18,350 nucleotides of DNA from Ruminococcaceae bacterium UBA1320. GTDB lineage: Bacteria; Bacillota; Clostridia; Oscillospirales; Ethanoligenentaceae. Location of the stretch: positions 1 to 18,350 of the forward strand of contig DBTI01000229.1 in assembly GCA_002306975.1 (NCBI GenBank), in the 5' to 3' direction. Numbering within the stretch: the first letter of the stretch is position 1; every line of letters begins with the position of its first letter. The notes beneath the pieces are model-generated. The model searched no databases. It was not told the DNA's origin and worked only from the letters and a program-made list of their open reading frames with translations. This document shows, piece by piece, positions 1 through 7,280 of this stretch. The position numbers were made by a program, and so were the translations under genes.

Positions 1-129
1 TACTTGTTGGATTGCGGCCTGATAGGGTGCAAGTAAATCATCTAAATTACTTGTTTGAGCTGCAGAAGCAGGGATACATAACCCAAAACAAAGTGCGGCC
101 GAAATTAATACTGACAATAACTTTTTCAT
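1..129 (-). CDS. Secreted protein, 5' end only (signal peptide)
   Basis: Only the first 43 codons are in the window; the gene continues past the left edge. The protein starts MKKLLSVLISAALCFGLC and has a positively charged N-terminus, a hydrophobic core and an A-S-A cleavage site around residues 21-24, so it is a Sec signal peptide. The mature part begins AQTSNLDDLLAPYQAAIQ. The ATG (127-129) follows a strong Shine-Dalgarno GGGAGG with about 7 nt spacing. A consensus promoter lies about 120 bp upstream. The function of the mature protein cannot be told from 20 residues. Confidence 0.72.
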   Translation of the reverse strand, partial: MKKLLSVLISAALCFGLCIPASAAQTSNLDDLLAPYQAAIQQV

Positions 130-203
130 TCAATTTCCTCCCTTTGATAAAATTGTCCTTCTTACCATAGAGTCTTGCAACACCTCACAAGGACGACCTC
201 AAT

Positions 204-299
204 TCAACTCCTTTCTATTAACAAAGTAAGCACTGCATTTTTATCCAGTATATCTTTATATGGAATAAATGTCAATAGTATCCTGAGCTTTTTTGACAT
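204..299 (-). CDS. Possible 31-residue small ORF with strong RBS
   Basis: The minus-strand ORF begins MSKKLRILLTFIPYKDI and ends at TGA (204-206). Its ATG (297-299) is preceded by GGAAGGAG with 5 nt spacing, a good ribosome binding site. It lies between the GGDEF gene stop and the next minus-strand gene. Against it, the promoter at 247-275 falls inside the ORF and the peptide matches no family I recognise. It may be a small peptide, a truncated gene start or chance. Confidence 0.22.
   Translation of the reverse strand: MSKKLRILLTFIPYKDILDKNAVLTLLIERS
247..275 (-). promoter_or_regulatory. Sigma-A promoter for the secreted-protein gene
   Basis: On the minus strand, TTGACA (270-275) and TATACT (247-252) are separated by exactly 17 bp. 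This predicts a transcript start near 240 and a leader of about 110 nt before the ATG at 129. I saw no convincing fold in that leader. Confidence 0.6.
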
Positions 300-332
300 G
301 GGTTCTCCTTCCCTATATTAACAAAAGTAGAT

Positions 333-1484
333 TTAGTATTCAATCTGCTTCATGAGCTTTTTATCCTGATACATTAAAAGATCGATGTGATTTAAAAATT
401 CCTGTAATGTCATTTTTATGTTGTGATCATATGTATCATAGCCCATGCTTAAACTGATTTCATACGGGACTTGATTTTCTTCATTAAATTGTCTAACGGT
501 ATCTTTTATTACATTAACCATTGATGTTATTTCTGACTCTTCTTTTATCTCAAGAATCACTACGAATTCATCTCCTCCGTATCTGCAAACCAAATCGTTT
601 CTCCCAAGGCTGGTTTTTAATATTTTCCCGGTTTCAATAAGCGCCTCATCCCCGGCGGAATGCCCCCAAATGTCGTTTATATTTTTAAAGCTGTTTACAT
701 CTATCATTATAGCAGCCAAAAGTTTATTATCTTTGCAGCTTTTTATTCTTTCCTGTAAGAAATAGTCCAAATGCCTGCGGTTATAAAGCCCTGTCAGATG
801 ATCAATATAGAGCTGATTATTCTGTATGTTTAAATAAAGGATCAGAATAGAAATCGTCGTACAAACCCAAACAAGCGAAAGCCCGTAAAACAACGCCTGA
901 AGTATTCCGCCTATGACCGGAGGAAAAATATAAGCGAGAATTGGCATCAGGAATTTTTCTTCAATCTGTTTTTGTTTTCTGATAATAAATATAAGCGAAT
1001 ATAACAAATAAGAGTAACAGATCACCGCTAAAACAAAAAACAGGTATCCCCTATGGTAACGGTTATTGCTGTCAAAGTAAAACATACAGCCGTTAAAACC
1101 ACTTATTATCGATAATATGGTATTAATAATAAGCGGAATTGACAAGGGTATAATCAGCCTTCTTACACTGTCTCTGCTTTTATAAACCATGTAATTTACA
1201 TATAAACTCCATAACAAACAGGGCAGCGGGTTAAAAATAAAATAGATCACTGTAATAATTAAATACGCTTCTCTTGCCGCTGCCCCCGGGACGCCGTCTA
1301 ATACCCATTGAAGCGCATCTAAAACCAACATCAACGCATTAGAACATAACAGCAATACAAAAAGTTTTTGCCCCAAAAGAGAGTTTACCCTTTTTCCGTG
1401 GATGCTTGCGTACAGTAAAAATAATATTGTAAAGGAAACAGCATTTATCTCTATGTAGGAAACCACGTTAAACAATACTATCAC
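333..1484 (-). CDS. Membrane-bound diguanylate cyclase (GGDEF)
   Basis: The 383-residue protein is predicted to make cyclic di-GMP from two GTP. The N-terminal ~220 residues are a multi-pass membrane sensor with hydrophobic segments near 11-28, 41-60, 73-95, 109-130, 146-168, 179-200 and 203-220. A GGDEF domain fills 225-380: DHLTGLYNRR at 228-237, the metal-binding D262, and the intact active-site loop RYGGDEF with GGDEF at 303-307. The allosteric inhibitory site should read RxxD five residues before GGDEF; here it reads GRND (294-297), so the first Arg is missing and product inhibition may be weak. The first in-frame start is GTG at 1484, but a TTG at 1475 has the better spacing (8 nt) to AAGGTGGAG, so the protein may begin three residues later. 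The sensed ligand is unknown. Confidence 0.93.
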   Translation of the reverse strand: MIVLFNVVSYIEINAVSFTILFLLYASIHGKRVNSLLGQKLFVLLLCSNALMLVLDALQWVLDGVPGAAAREAYLIITVIYFIFNPLPCLLWSLYVNYMVYKSRDSVRRLIIPLSIPLIINTILSIISGFNGCMFYFDSNNRYHRGYLFFVLAVICYSYLLYSLIFIIRKQKQIEEKFLMPILAYIFPPVIGGILQALFYGLSLVWVCTTISILILYLNIQNNQLYIDHLTGLYNRRHLDYFLQERIKSCKDNKLLAAIMIDVNSFKNINDIWGHSAGDEALIETGKILKTSLGRNDLVCRYGGDEFVVILEIKEESEITSMVNVIKDTVRQFNEENQVPYEISLSMGYDTYDHNIKMTLQEFLNHIDLLMYQDKKLMKQIEY

Positions 1485-1667
1485 TCCACCTTATCGAGGA
1501 CCATATTTGACTATAAACTGCAATTACAATAATTTGCATATCTATATTAATCCATTAATAATAACAATAATTCCTTTATTGGTTATATTACACTGTCTGA
1601 CTTCTGATTTCAATAGTTTCATTACATTTTATGCTATTTCAAAAAATTGCGGTCAAACTGTAAGGTA

Positions 1668-1696
1668 TTGTAATGCATATTCATATAATCTATAAT
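1668..1696 (+). promoter_or_regulatory. Promoter of the recQ leader
   Basis: TTGTAA (1668-1673) and a perfect TATAAT (1691-1696) are separated by 17 bp. The predicted transcript start is near 1703, a few bases before the self-complementary leader at 1707-1814. The rest of the 1485-1837 gap is AT-rich and holds nothing else I can identify. Confidence 0.55.
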
Positions 1697-1706
1697 TATA
1701 TATATT

Positions 1707-1814
1707 GCAATTTCAAATAAAGATCGGGAAAGTCGGATGTTATCTCCCCCGCCGAGACGAACAGCCTTAGGCGTGGTGGATAACAAAGCTATTCCGCTTT
1801 AATTTTGAAATTGC
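1707..1814 (+). ncRNA. Structured leader RNA candidate upstream of recQ
   Basis: The ends pair perfectly over 11 bp: GCAATTTCAAA (1707-1717) with TTTGAAATTGC (1804-1814). Pairing continues inward with TAAAG (1718-1722)/CTTTA (1797-1801), CGGGAA (1725-1730)/TTCCG (1792-1796, one G bulged), GTTATC (1739-1744)/GATAAC (1779-1784), and CGCC (1750-1753)/GGCG (1770-1773). The result is one elongated stem interrupted by internal loops, with a 16-nt purine-rich terminal loop. It begins right after the predicted transcript start and ends 35 nt before the recQ ATG. It matches no riboswitch class I can recall. It could be a cis-regulatory RNA, a small RNA or a miniature inverted-repeat element; no target duplication is obvious at the ends. 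Confidence 0.45.
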
Positions 1815-1849
1815 TGTAATTTTATAAATTAACGGCGGTGTTATTTTTA

Positions 1850-4000
1850 ATGCAGGATATCAAAGCTCTGCTAAAACAATATTTCGGCTATGACGAATTC
1901 AGAAACGGTCAGCAGGAGATTGCTGAGAAAATATTAAACGGTAAAGATGTTTTGGGGATTATGCCAACAGGTTCAGGGAAATCGATTTGCTACCAAATTC
2001 CTTCTCTGGTTCTTGACGGCGTTACAATTGTCATTTCACCGCTTATTTCGCTGATGAAGGATCAAGTTGACTCGCTTTCTCAAGCCGGAATAAAAGCGGC
2101 GTTTATTAACAGCTCGCTTTCCCAAAATCAGCTTTATTCTGTTATTGAAAACGCAAGGAATGAGAAATACAAATTAATCTATATAGCGCCGGAAAGGCTT
2201 GAAACCGAAGGGTTTATATCGCTTATAAAATCGCTGAAAATATCAATGGTTGCGGTTGACGAGGCTCATTGCGTTTCACAGTGGGGGCATGATTTTCGTC
2301 CAAGCTATACAAAGATTACTGAAATGGTTGAGCAGTTGCCGGTGCGCCCTGTCATAGCGGCTTTTACAGCCACCGCGACACCGGAAGTTAAAGAAGATAT
2401 CGTAAAGCTTTTAAAGCTTGAAAAGCCGTATGTTTTGACCACCGGTTTTGACAGAGAAAATCTGTATTTTGAAGTGCTAAAACCTAAAAACAAAACTGAA
2501 GCGCTTTTTAAATACCTCGAAAACAACAAGGACAAATCCGGTATAATCTATGCTTCCACAAGAAAAGCAGTGGATTCTTTATATGACAGGCTGATCCTTG
2601 AAGGTTACCCTGCCGCCAAGTATCATGCCGGTCTTTCTGAAGCAAATCGGATTAAATTTCAGGATGATTTTATTTATGACAGAGCGGGACTTATGGTGGC
2701 AACCAACGCTTTCGGCATGGGCATTGATAAATCGAACATTTCATTTATTATACACTACAACATGCCAAAAAACATTGAGAGCTATTATCAAGAGGCCGGC
2801 AGAGCCGGGCGTGACGGTGAAAATGCGGAATGCATCCTTTATTTTTCCGCCGCGGATATCGTTACAAACAAGTTTTTAATTGAGCACAGCGGTGACGGAA
2901 ATGATAAAGCATCCAGTTATCAAAAGCTCAATGAAATGATTGATTATTGCAACACTGACAAATGCCTAAGAGAATACATACTGCGATATTTCGGCGAGGA
3001 CGACACGAATGAGCACTGCGGCAACTGCGGCAACTGCAACAATGACATTGAAAAAACCGATATCACAATCGAGTCGCAGAAAATCATGTCTTGCATTAAG
3101 CGGATGGGTGAACGGTTTGGCAGCGGTGTTGTGACCTCTGTTCTCCGCGGTAAAAACACAAAAAGAGTAAGAGACTTTGACTTTGATCAATTAAGTACTT
3201 ATGGGATAATGAAAGACTATTCTCAAGACACGATAAAGGAACTGATATCTTTTTTGACGGCTGACGGCTACGTCGAATTAAGCGGCGATCAATACCCGGT
3301 GCTGAAGCTGCTTGAACCTGCGTTTGACGTTCTTCACGGCAAAGAAAGCGTATTTATAAGGCGTGTAATAACAAATCAGCCTGAGCAATCCGACATAGAT
3401 GAAAGTGCAGACGGCAATCTGTTTACTGTTCTTCGCGGTATCCGTGCTAAGATCGCGATGGAGGAAATGGTTCCCCCTTATGTTGTGTTTTCAGATGCCA
3501 CCCTTAAAGATATGTGCCGGGTCTATCCCACTGACAGCGCACGAATGCTCTCCGTTTCCGGCGTCGGCAGCTTTAAGCTTGAAAAATACGGTGAATTTTT
3601 TATAAGTGCCATAAAAAATTATGTTGAAGAAAACAACATCCAAATTCCGAAAGAAACTGAGGTCAGAATCAAAGAAAAGAAAAGTAAATCAGAAGAGAAA
3701 ATCAGTGATTCTCAAATGATTAGTTATGAGCTTGCGAAAAGCGGGCTTAGCATTAAAGAGATTGCTGAAAATCGCGGATTTGCAGTCACTACGATTGAAG
3801 GACATTTGATGAGCTGCCTGCAAAGCGGAATGCCGCTTGACGCGAGATTGTTTGTTTCAGAAGAAGAGGAACAGCAGATAGAGGAAGTTATAAAAAGCAA
3901 CGGGCTTCAAAGGCTGACGGTTTATAAAGACGCTCTGCCCGACAACGTTAGTTTTGCTGCCATTAGATTCGTTTTGTTCAAAAACAGGCAGAACCTTTAG
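1850..4000 (+). CDS. recQ: ATP-dependent DNA helicase RecQ
   Basis: A 716-residue 3'-5' DNA helicase of the RecQ family, acting in recombination repair and stalled-fork processing in the cytoplasm. Visible in order (numbered from the ATG at 1850): Walker A PTGSGKS (39-45), DEAH box (137-140), motif III TATAT, motif VI QEAGRAGRDG (314-323). The zinc-binding Cys at 372, 390, 393 and 396 have the canonical C-x17-C-x2-C-x2-C spacing. A winged-helix RQC region and an HRDC domain (about 523-593) follow. The C-terminal ~95 residues form a helix-turn-helix region (SIKEIAENRGFAVTTIEGHL) like the HTH_40 extension of Gram-positive RecQ proteins. An upstream GTG at 1838 is in frame, but ATG 1850 sits 9 nt after GGCGGTG and matches the family N-terminus. 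Confidence 0.97.
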   Translation: MQDIKALLKQYFGYDEFRNGQQEIAEKILNGKDVLGIMPTGSGKSICYQIPSLVLDGVTIVISPLISLMKDQVDSLSQAGIKAAFINSSLSQNQLYSVIENARNEKYKLIYIAPERLETEGFISLIKSLKISMVAVDEAHCVSQWGHDFRPSYTKITEMVEQLPVRPVIAAFTATATPEVKEDIVKLLKLEKPYVLTTGFDRENLYFEVLKPKNKTEALFKYLENNKDKSGIIYASTRKAVDSLYDRLILEGYPAAKYHAGLSEANRIKFQDDFIYDRAGLMVATNAFGMGIDKSNISFIIHYNMPKNIESYYQEAGRAGRDGENAECILYFSAADIVTNKFLIEHSGDGNDKASSYQKLNEMIDYCNTDKCLREYILRYFGEDDTNEHCGNCGNCNNDIEKTDITIESQKIMSCIKRMGERFGSGVVTSVLRGKNTKRVRDFDFDQLSTYGIMKDYSQDTIKELISFLTADGYVELSGDQYPVLKLLEPAFDVLHGKESVFIRRVITNQPEQSDIDESADGNLFTVLRGIRAKIAMEEMVPPYVVFSDATLKDMCRVYPTDSARMLSVSGVGSFKLEKYGEFFISAIKNYVEENNIQIPKETEVRIKEKKSKSEEKISDSQMISYELAKSGLSIKEIAENRGFAVTTIEGHLMSCLQSGMPLDARLFVSEEEEQQIEEVIKSNGLQRLTVYKDALPDNVSFAAIRFVLFKNRQNL

Positions 4001-4020
4001 CGGTTACTCTTGACATAGCA

Positions 4021-4082
4021 ATGCTCCTCTTGAAGTTTACAGCGTTTTTGGGTTTTTACGCTTTCAGCTTCAAGTGGAGCAT
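4021..4082. terminator. Nested perfect-arm hairpin between convergent genes
   Basis: ATGCTCC (4021-4027) pairs with GGAGCAT (4076-4082). After a symmetric T/T mismatch, CTTGAAG (4029-4035) pairs with CTTCAAG (4068-4074). After a 5/5 internal loop, AGCGT (4041-4045) pairs with ACGCT (4058-4062) around a T-rich loop. It lies between the end of recQ and the end of the convergent DUF1634 gene, so a bidirectional terminator is the likely role. The following ATTATTTT is only a weak U-tract on the plus strand and there is none on the minus strand. Confidence 0.5.
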
Positions 4083-4112
4083 ATTATTTTGTGGCTTGCG
4101 GGTTTTGCATTT

Positions 4113-4475
4113 TTATTGTTCTACCTTTCCGAGCAAAAAGCTTATGATTAAAATTACAAATACCACCGCGGTGATCACTGTAAATTTATAGTCTTTTTCC
4201 TTTAAAAACAAAATGATTGAGATTCCCACCCTGAGCACCGGCGTCAAAATTAAAATCATAAGCCCTGTGAGGATTATTGCGTATGGCTTGAGTGCCGCCA
4301 CGCCCGCAAAAATCTGCAGAGGGTCAGTCGGGAAGAATTTATCGGGATATCCGCTGTTGCCTGTTATCAAAAACATAGCAAAGCCAACAAGTGTTATAAC
4401 CGCGCTTAATATAACTCCGATTTTCAGCGACTTGCTTATTACACTTTCGATTTGTTCAGCATTATTATTACTCAT
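4113..4475 (-). CDS. DUF1634 membrane protein
   Basis: The small 120-residue membrane protein has three hydrophobic segments (about 19-37, 64-90 and 98-115). It fits the DUF1634 family, whose members usually sit directly beside TauE/SafE (TSUP) transporters. Its ATG overlaps the TGA of the upstream TSUP gene as ATGA (4472-4475), so the two are translationally coupled. The role is presumably an accessory to that transporter; no biochemical function is established that I know of. Confidence 0.9.
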   Translation of the reverse strand: MSNNNAEQIESVISKSLKIGVILSAVITLVGFAMFLITGNSGYPDKFFPTDPLQIFAGVAALKPYAIILTGLMILILTPVLRVGISIILFLKEKDYKFTVITAVVFVILIISFLLGKVEQ

Positions 4476-5299
4476 CCGTTAAATACCCCCTTGATAATCA
4501 TTTCAACAGAGGTAAAAATAAGCACCGGAACAAATATCAGCCTTAGGGTTTTGCTTTTAAGCCGCTGCATTATCCTTGTTCCCACCGTCGCACCGATTAA
4601 AACGCCAAGCGCGACAGGAGCGGCGATTTTCGGGTCTATGCTGCCTCTTAAAAAATAGACGCCCGCGCTTGCCGCGGCGGTTACGCCGATCATGAAATTG
4701 CTTGTGGCGCTCGAAACCTTGATTGGCAGCTTCATGTGGAAGTCCATCGCCATAACCTTAAATATACCGCTACCAATGCCCAAAAGACCGGACAATACCC
4801 CGGCGCCGTACATCATTCCAAGCCCGCCATAGACGCCGGTAACATTATAAGCTACTTCTCGTTTCAGCACCTTGTCGTAATATTCCCCGTTTAACCCAAG
4901 CTTTTCCGCTACTGGATGCGGCTTTACATTCTGAGGCAGCTCCTGCTTTGATTTCTTAATCATCATTATTGCGGAAAACAAAAGGAAAAGCCCGAATATA
5001 AAGAACAAGTACTTAGGATTTATTATTGCACTTAAAAACGCGCCTGTGATTGCGCCAAGTGTTGTGCCAATTTCAAGAAACATGCCAACGCGCACATTGG
5101 TTATCTTGTCTTTAATATAGGCGACCGCCGCGCCGCTTGAGGTTGCTATAACCGAAACTACGCTCGCGCCGATTGCGTATTTTATATCCAGCCCAAAAAG
5201 CAGTGTGAGCACCGGCGTAATGATAATGCCGCCGCCAAGACCGAGCAAAGAACCTATAAACCCTGCCGCTATCGCAATAAGAAATATCTGCAATGCCAT
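4472..5299 (-). CDS. TSUP family transporter (TauE/SafE-like)
   Basis: This 275-residue polytopic membrane protein belongs to the TSUP family, which moves sulfite, sulfoacetate or other organosulfur/oxoanions across the membrane. The family's internal duplication is visible: the first repeat has GSLLGLGGGIIITPVLTLLF near 16-35 and the second has SGLLGIGSGIFKVMAMDF near 168-185. A soluble stretch of about 40 residues rich in Lys and Pro separates the halves. Substrate cannot be assigned. It is first in a two-gene unit with the DUF1634 gene. No good Shine-Dalgarno precedes ATG 5299; GGGGATT lies about 22 nt upstream, so the start is less secure than the gene. Confidence 0.92.
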   Translation of the reverse strand: MALQIFLIAIAAGFIGSLLGLGGGIIITPVLTLLFGLDIKYAIGASVVSVIATSSGAAVAYIKDKITNVRVGMFLEIGTTLGAITGAFLSAIINPKYLFFIFGLFLLFSAIMMIKKSKQELPQNVKPHPVAEKLGLNGEYYDKVLKREVAYNVTGVYGGLGMMYGAGVLSGLLGIGSGIFKVMAMDFHMKLPIKVSSATSNFMIGVTAAASAGVYFLRGSIDPKIAAPVALGVLIGATVGTRIMQRLKSKTLRLIFVPVLIFTSVEMIIKGVFNG

Positions 5300-5386
5300 G
5301 AATACAAACTGTTCTATTTTAATCCCCTACTTATATGATTTTCGCTCATATTTATGTTGTCCATTTTTAGTTCTTATTAAACTCGC

Positions 5387-5431
5387 AAAAATCCGCCGCA
5401 ATCCTTACCGAATAAAAGGATTGCGGCGGAT
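5387..5431 (-). terminator. Rho-independent terminator of cheW
   Basis: A perfect 16-bp stem pairs 5391-5406 (ATCCGCCGCAATCCTT) with 5416-5431 around a 9-nt loop. Read on the minus strand it is followed by TTTTT (5391-5387), directly downstream of the cheW stop codon. Confidence 0.87.
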
Positions 5432-5439
5432 AACTTTAT

Positions 5440-5970
5440 TTATTGTGCTTCTGATGTTTCGGCGATTTGCGCCTGCTGTTTTTCTGCCATTATCTCTTCA
5501 AGCTCGTCTTCTTTAAACAGTCTTTCGCAGTCAATCAGCAAAATTACGGAATCTTTTAATTTTCCGATCCCGTTTATGTATCTGTTCTGGAAGCCGGTTC
5601 TAAAATCCGGCGGAGGTGAGATCTGGTCGTCGTCTATGTTGATAACTTCCGCAACCTTATCGACGATAAGCCCTGCGGAAATTCCGTTGATGTCTACGAT
5701 CACTATGCAGGTTCTGTCGTCATATTCAGCAGGCTGCTTTTTTAATTTAAGACGCATATCAATAATCGGGATGATATTGCCGCGAAGATTGATAATGCCC
5801 TTGACAAAGCTTGAAACCTCTGGAATATCATTGATTTTCTGCATTCCAATTATTTCGTTAACAAAATTTATAGCTATTCCATACTCTTCTTTTTCAAGAG
5901 AAAATGTAAGATATCTGCCGTGCTGCATATCTTCTGCTTGTTCATCTACAGTTTCAATCAAATCATTCAT
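5440..5970 (-). CDS. cheW: Chemotaxis coupling protein CheW
   Basis: CheW is a cytoplasmic adaptor linking methyl-accepting chemoreceptors to the kinase CheA. One CheW domain spans about residues 17-155 and shows the family signatures VKGIINLRGNIIPIIDMR and ISPPPDF. The C-terminal ~25 residues are an acidic, Ala/Gln-rich tail beyond the fold. The start is set at ATG 5970 (M4 of the longest frame) because AGGAG lies 9 nt before it, whereas it abuts the ATG at 5979 with no spacing. The gene is alone: it has its own promoter (6078-6106) and a strong terminator, and no cheA, receptor or flagellar gene is in the window. Confidence 0.94.
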   Translation of the reverse strand: MNDLIETVDEQAEDMQHGRYLTFSLEKEEYGIAINFVNEIIGMQKINDIPEVSSFVKGIINLRGNIIPIIDMRLKLKKQPAEYDDRTCIVIVDINGISAGLIVDKVAEVINIDDDQISPPPDFRTGFQNRYINGIGKLKDSVILLIDCERLFKEDELEEIMAEKQQAQIAETSEAQ

Positions 5971-6077
5971 GTTCTGCATCTCCTGTTTATGAATTTTTAA
6001 TTTATTAATGCATGGTAAGTTAAAACCACATGCGTTTTAAACTCGAATGCGCCAGATACTTTTTTAAACCTTGACTA

Positions 6078-6106
6078 ATTATATAACAATAACACAATTT
6101 AATCAA
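6078..6106 (-). promoter_or_regulatory. Promoter of cheW
   Basis: TTGATT (6101-6106) and TATAAT (6078-6083) on the minus strand are 17 bp apart. The predicted leader is about 100 nt and contains a 7-bp perfect hairpin, TTAAAAC/GTTTTAA (6020-6026 with 6034-6040). Confidence 0.55.
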
Positions 6107-6135
6107 TTAAAACCACGAAAGTTCGCAAATATTTA

Positions 6136-7236
6136 TTAAAAATTGCTGAACTCATTATGGATCGCCGTTTTCCATTCAATATAAAGCTGGCTGACCAGAT
6201 TTATATATTTTTCGGAAGTTTCAATATTCCCTGTTTCTATGCCAGAACAGACAAAGACCAAATCATTTTGCAGAGTTATTGATAAAACCTTTATAGGATG
6301 ATTTGTGTAGTTGCATGGAACGTTATCTAAATAGACGATCAGTGAATCAAGCTTTTGAGCTATTTCAAACACCTGTTTGCCGCAGTCACTTAATTTGCAC
6401 CCGGTTTTAATTTTTTCAATCCTGTCACAAATGTCATCGCATAAGGCAATTACCTTGTTTTTCTCTTTTTCAATAGTATTTTTATCAACGTTTGTTATTT
6501 TTTTAATCCAAGTTGTTTCATCAAGCTCATAATCATCCTTAAAAACATCATGCAATGCTTTAATTATGTCGACATGATCGGTATCTGTTTCAGGCGGAAG
6601 GTCTTTAGCTTTGCATTCACAGTTTCCGCCGATGAGCATTCCGCCCGTTTTCGCCACTCTGATCTCACTTAGCAATTCATCTTTTGTATTATTATAGCTG
6701 TCAGATGTGTTTGTAATGATTATATCGTAGTAATTGCTGCGCAGTGCATCAAGCCCCATTGCGGTATTGCAAACGATGCGGCTGATGTTTTTATCAACCC
6801 CTGCCCATCTAATGATTTTGCGGTAATGTTCATAAATATTTTCATATTTAGCGATAGATTCATTTGAAGTTCCGTCCCAGGTATCCATCGCGAACAGCAT
6901 ATTATCTTCTGAAAACAGTTTTAGCGTCATTGCGGCAAAAACAGAAATTGCACCGTAGCCGCTGCCTATTTCCAGTGCCTTTACGCCTTTACTTTTTTCT
7001 TTTATTAATTTTTGAAAGATGTTTGAAATTATAGTTATGATGTTTGCTACCGGAATTCTGCTGTATGTATACTTCATAACCATATCATATTTCTTTATAA
7101 TATCAATAAATCCATCAACCAGCTGCTGCGGTGACTTTTCGCATATATATTCGTTGGGGTCGACTGTGAAGAGCAGCTTTGGAGTTGCGGTATCATCAAC
7201 CACCATGAAACAATTGTTTTCTATAGAAAGGTTCAT
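6136..7236 (-). CDS. Class I SAM-dependent methyltransferase, substrate unknown
   Basis: The 366-residue protein has a Rossmann-type methyltransferase core at about 65-225: motif I ALEIGSGYGA (87-96) binds S-adenosylmethionine, an acidic strand end follows at D118 (AMDTWDG), and YYDIIIT (169-175) and AKTGGMLIGGN (195-205) match the later core strands. The C-terminal ~120 residues are helical, Cys-containing and not recognised. ATG 7236 follows GGAG at 7 nt. It lies 44 nt downstream of the glycosyltransferase gene on the same strand, so both are probably one transcript modifying the same glycan, lipid or glycoprotein. The substrate is inference only. Confidence 0.84.
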   Translation of the reverse strand: MNLSIENNCFMVVDDTATPKLLFTVDPNEYICEKSPQQLVDGFIDIIKKYDMVMKYTYSRIPVANIITIISNIFQKLIKEKSKGVKALEIGSGYGAISVFAAMTLKLFSEDNMLFAMDTWDGTSNESIAKYENIYEHYRKIIRWAGVDKNISRIVCNTAMGLDALRSNYYDIIITNTSDSYNNTKDELLSEIRVAKTGGMLIGGNCECKAKDLPPETDTDHVDIIKALHDVFKDDYELDETTWIKKITNVDKNTIEKEKNKVIALCDDICDRIEKIKTGCKLSDCGKQVFEIAQKLDSLIVYLDNVPCNYTNHPIKVLSITLQNDLVFVCSGIETGNIETSEKYINLVSQLYIEWKTAIHNEFSNF

Positions 7237-7280
7237 TTTTAATCTCCATTCAAAAATCAGTTAATATAATTCGCTCATAG

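Noticed and set aside
1507..1695. A 62-codon plus-strand frame between the GGDEF gene and recQ
   Set aside because: It is AT-rich low-complexity sequence with no ribosome binding site and no family-like pattern, and it overlaps the recQ promoter.
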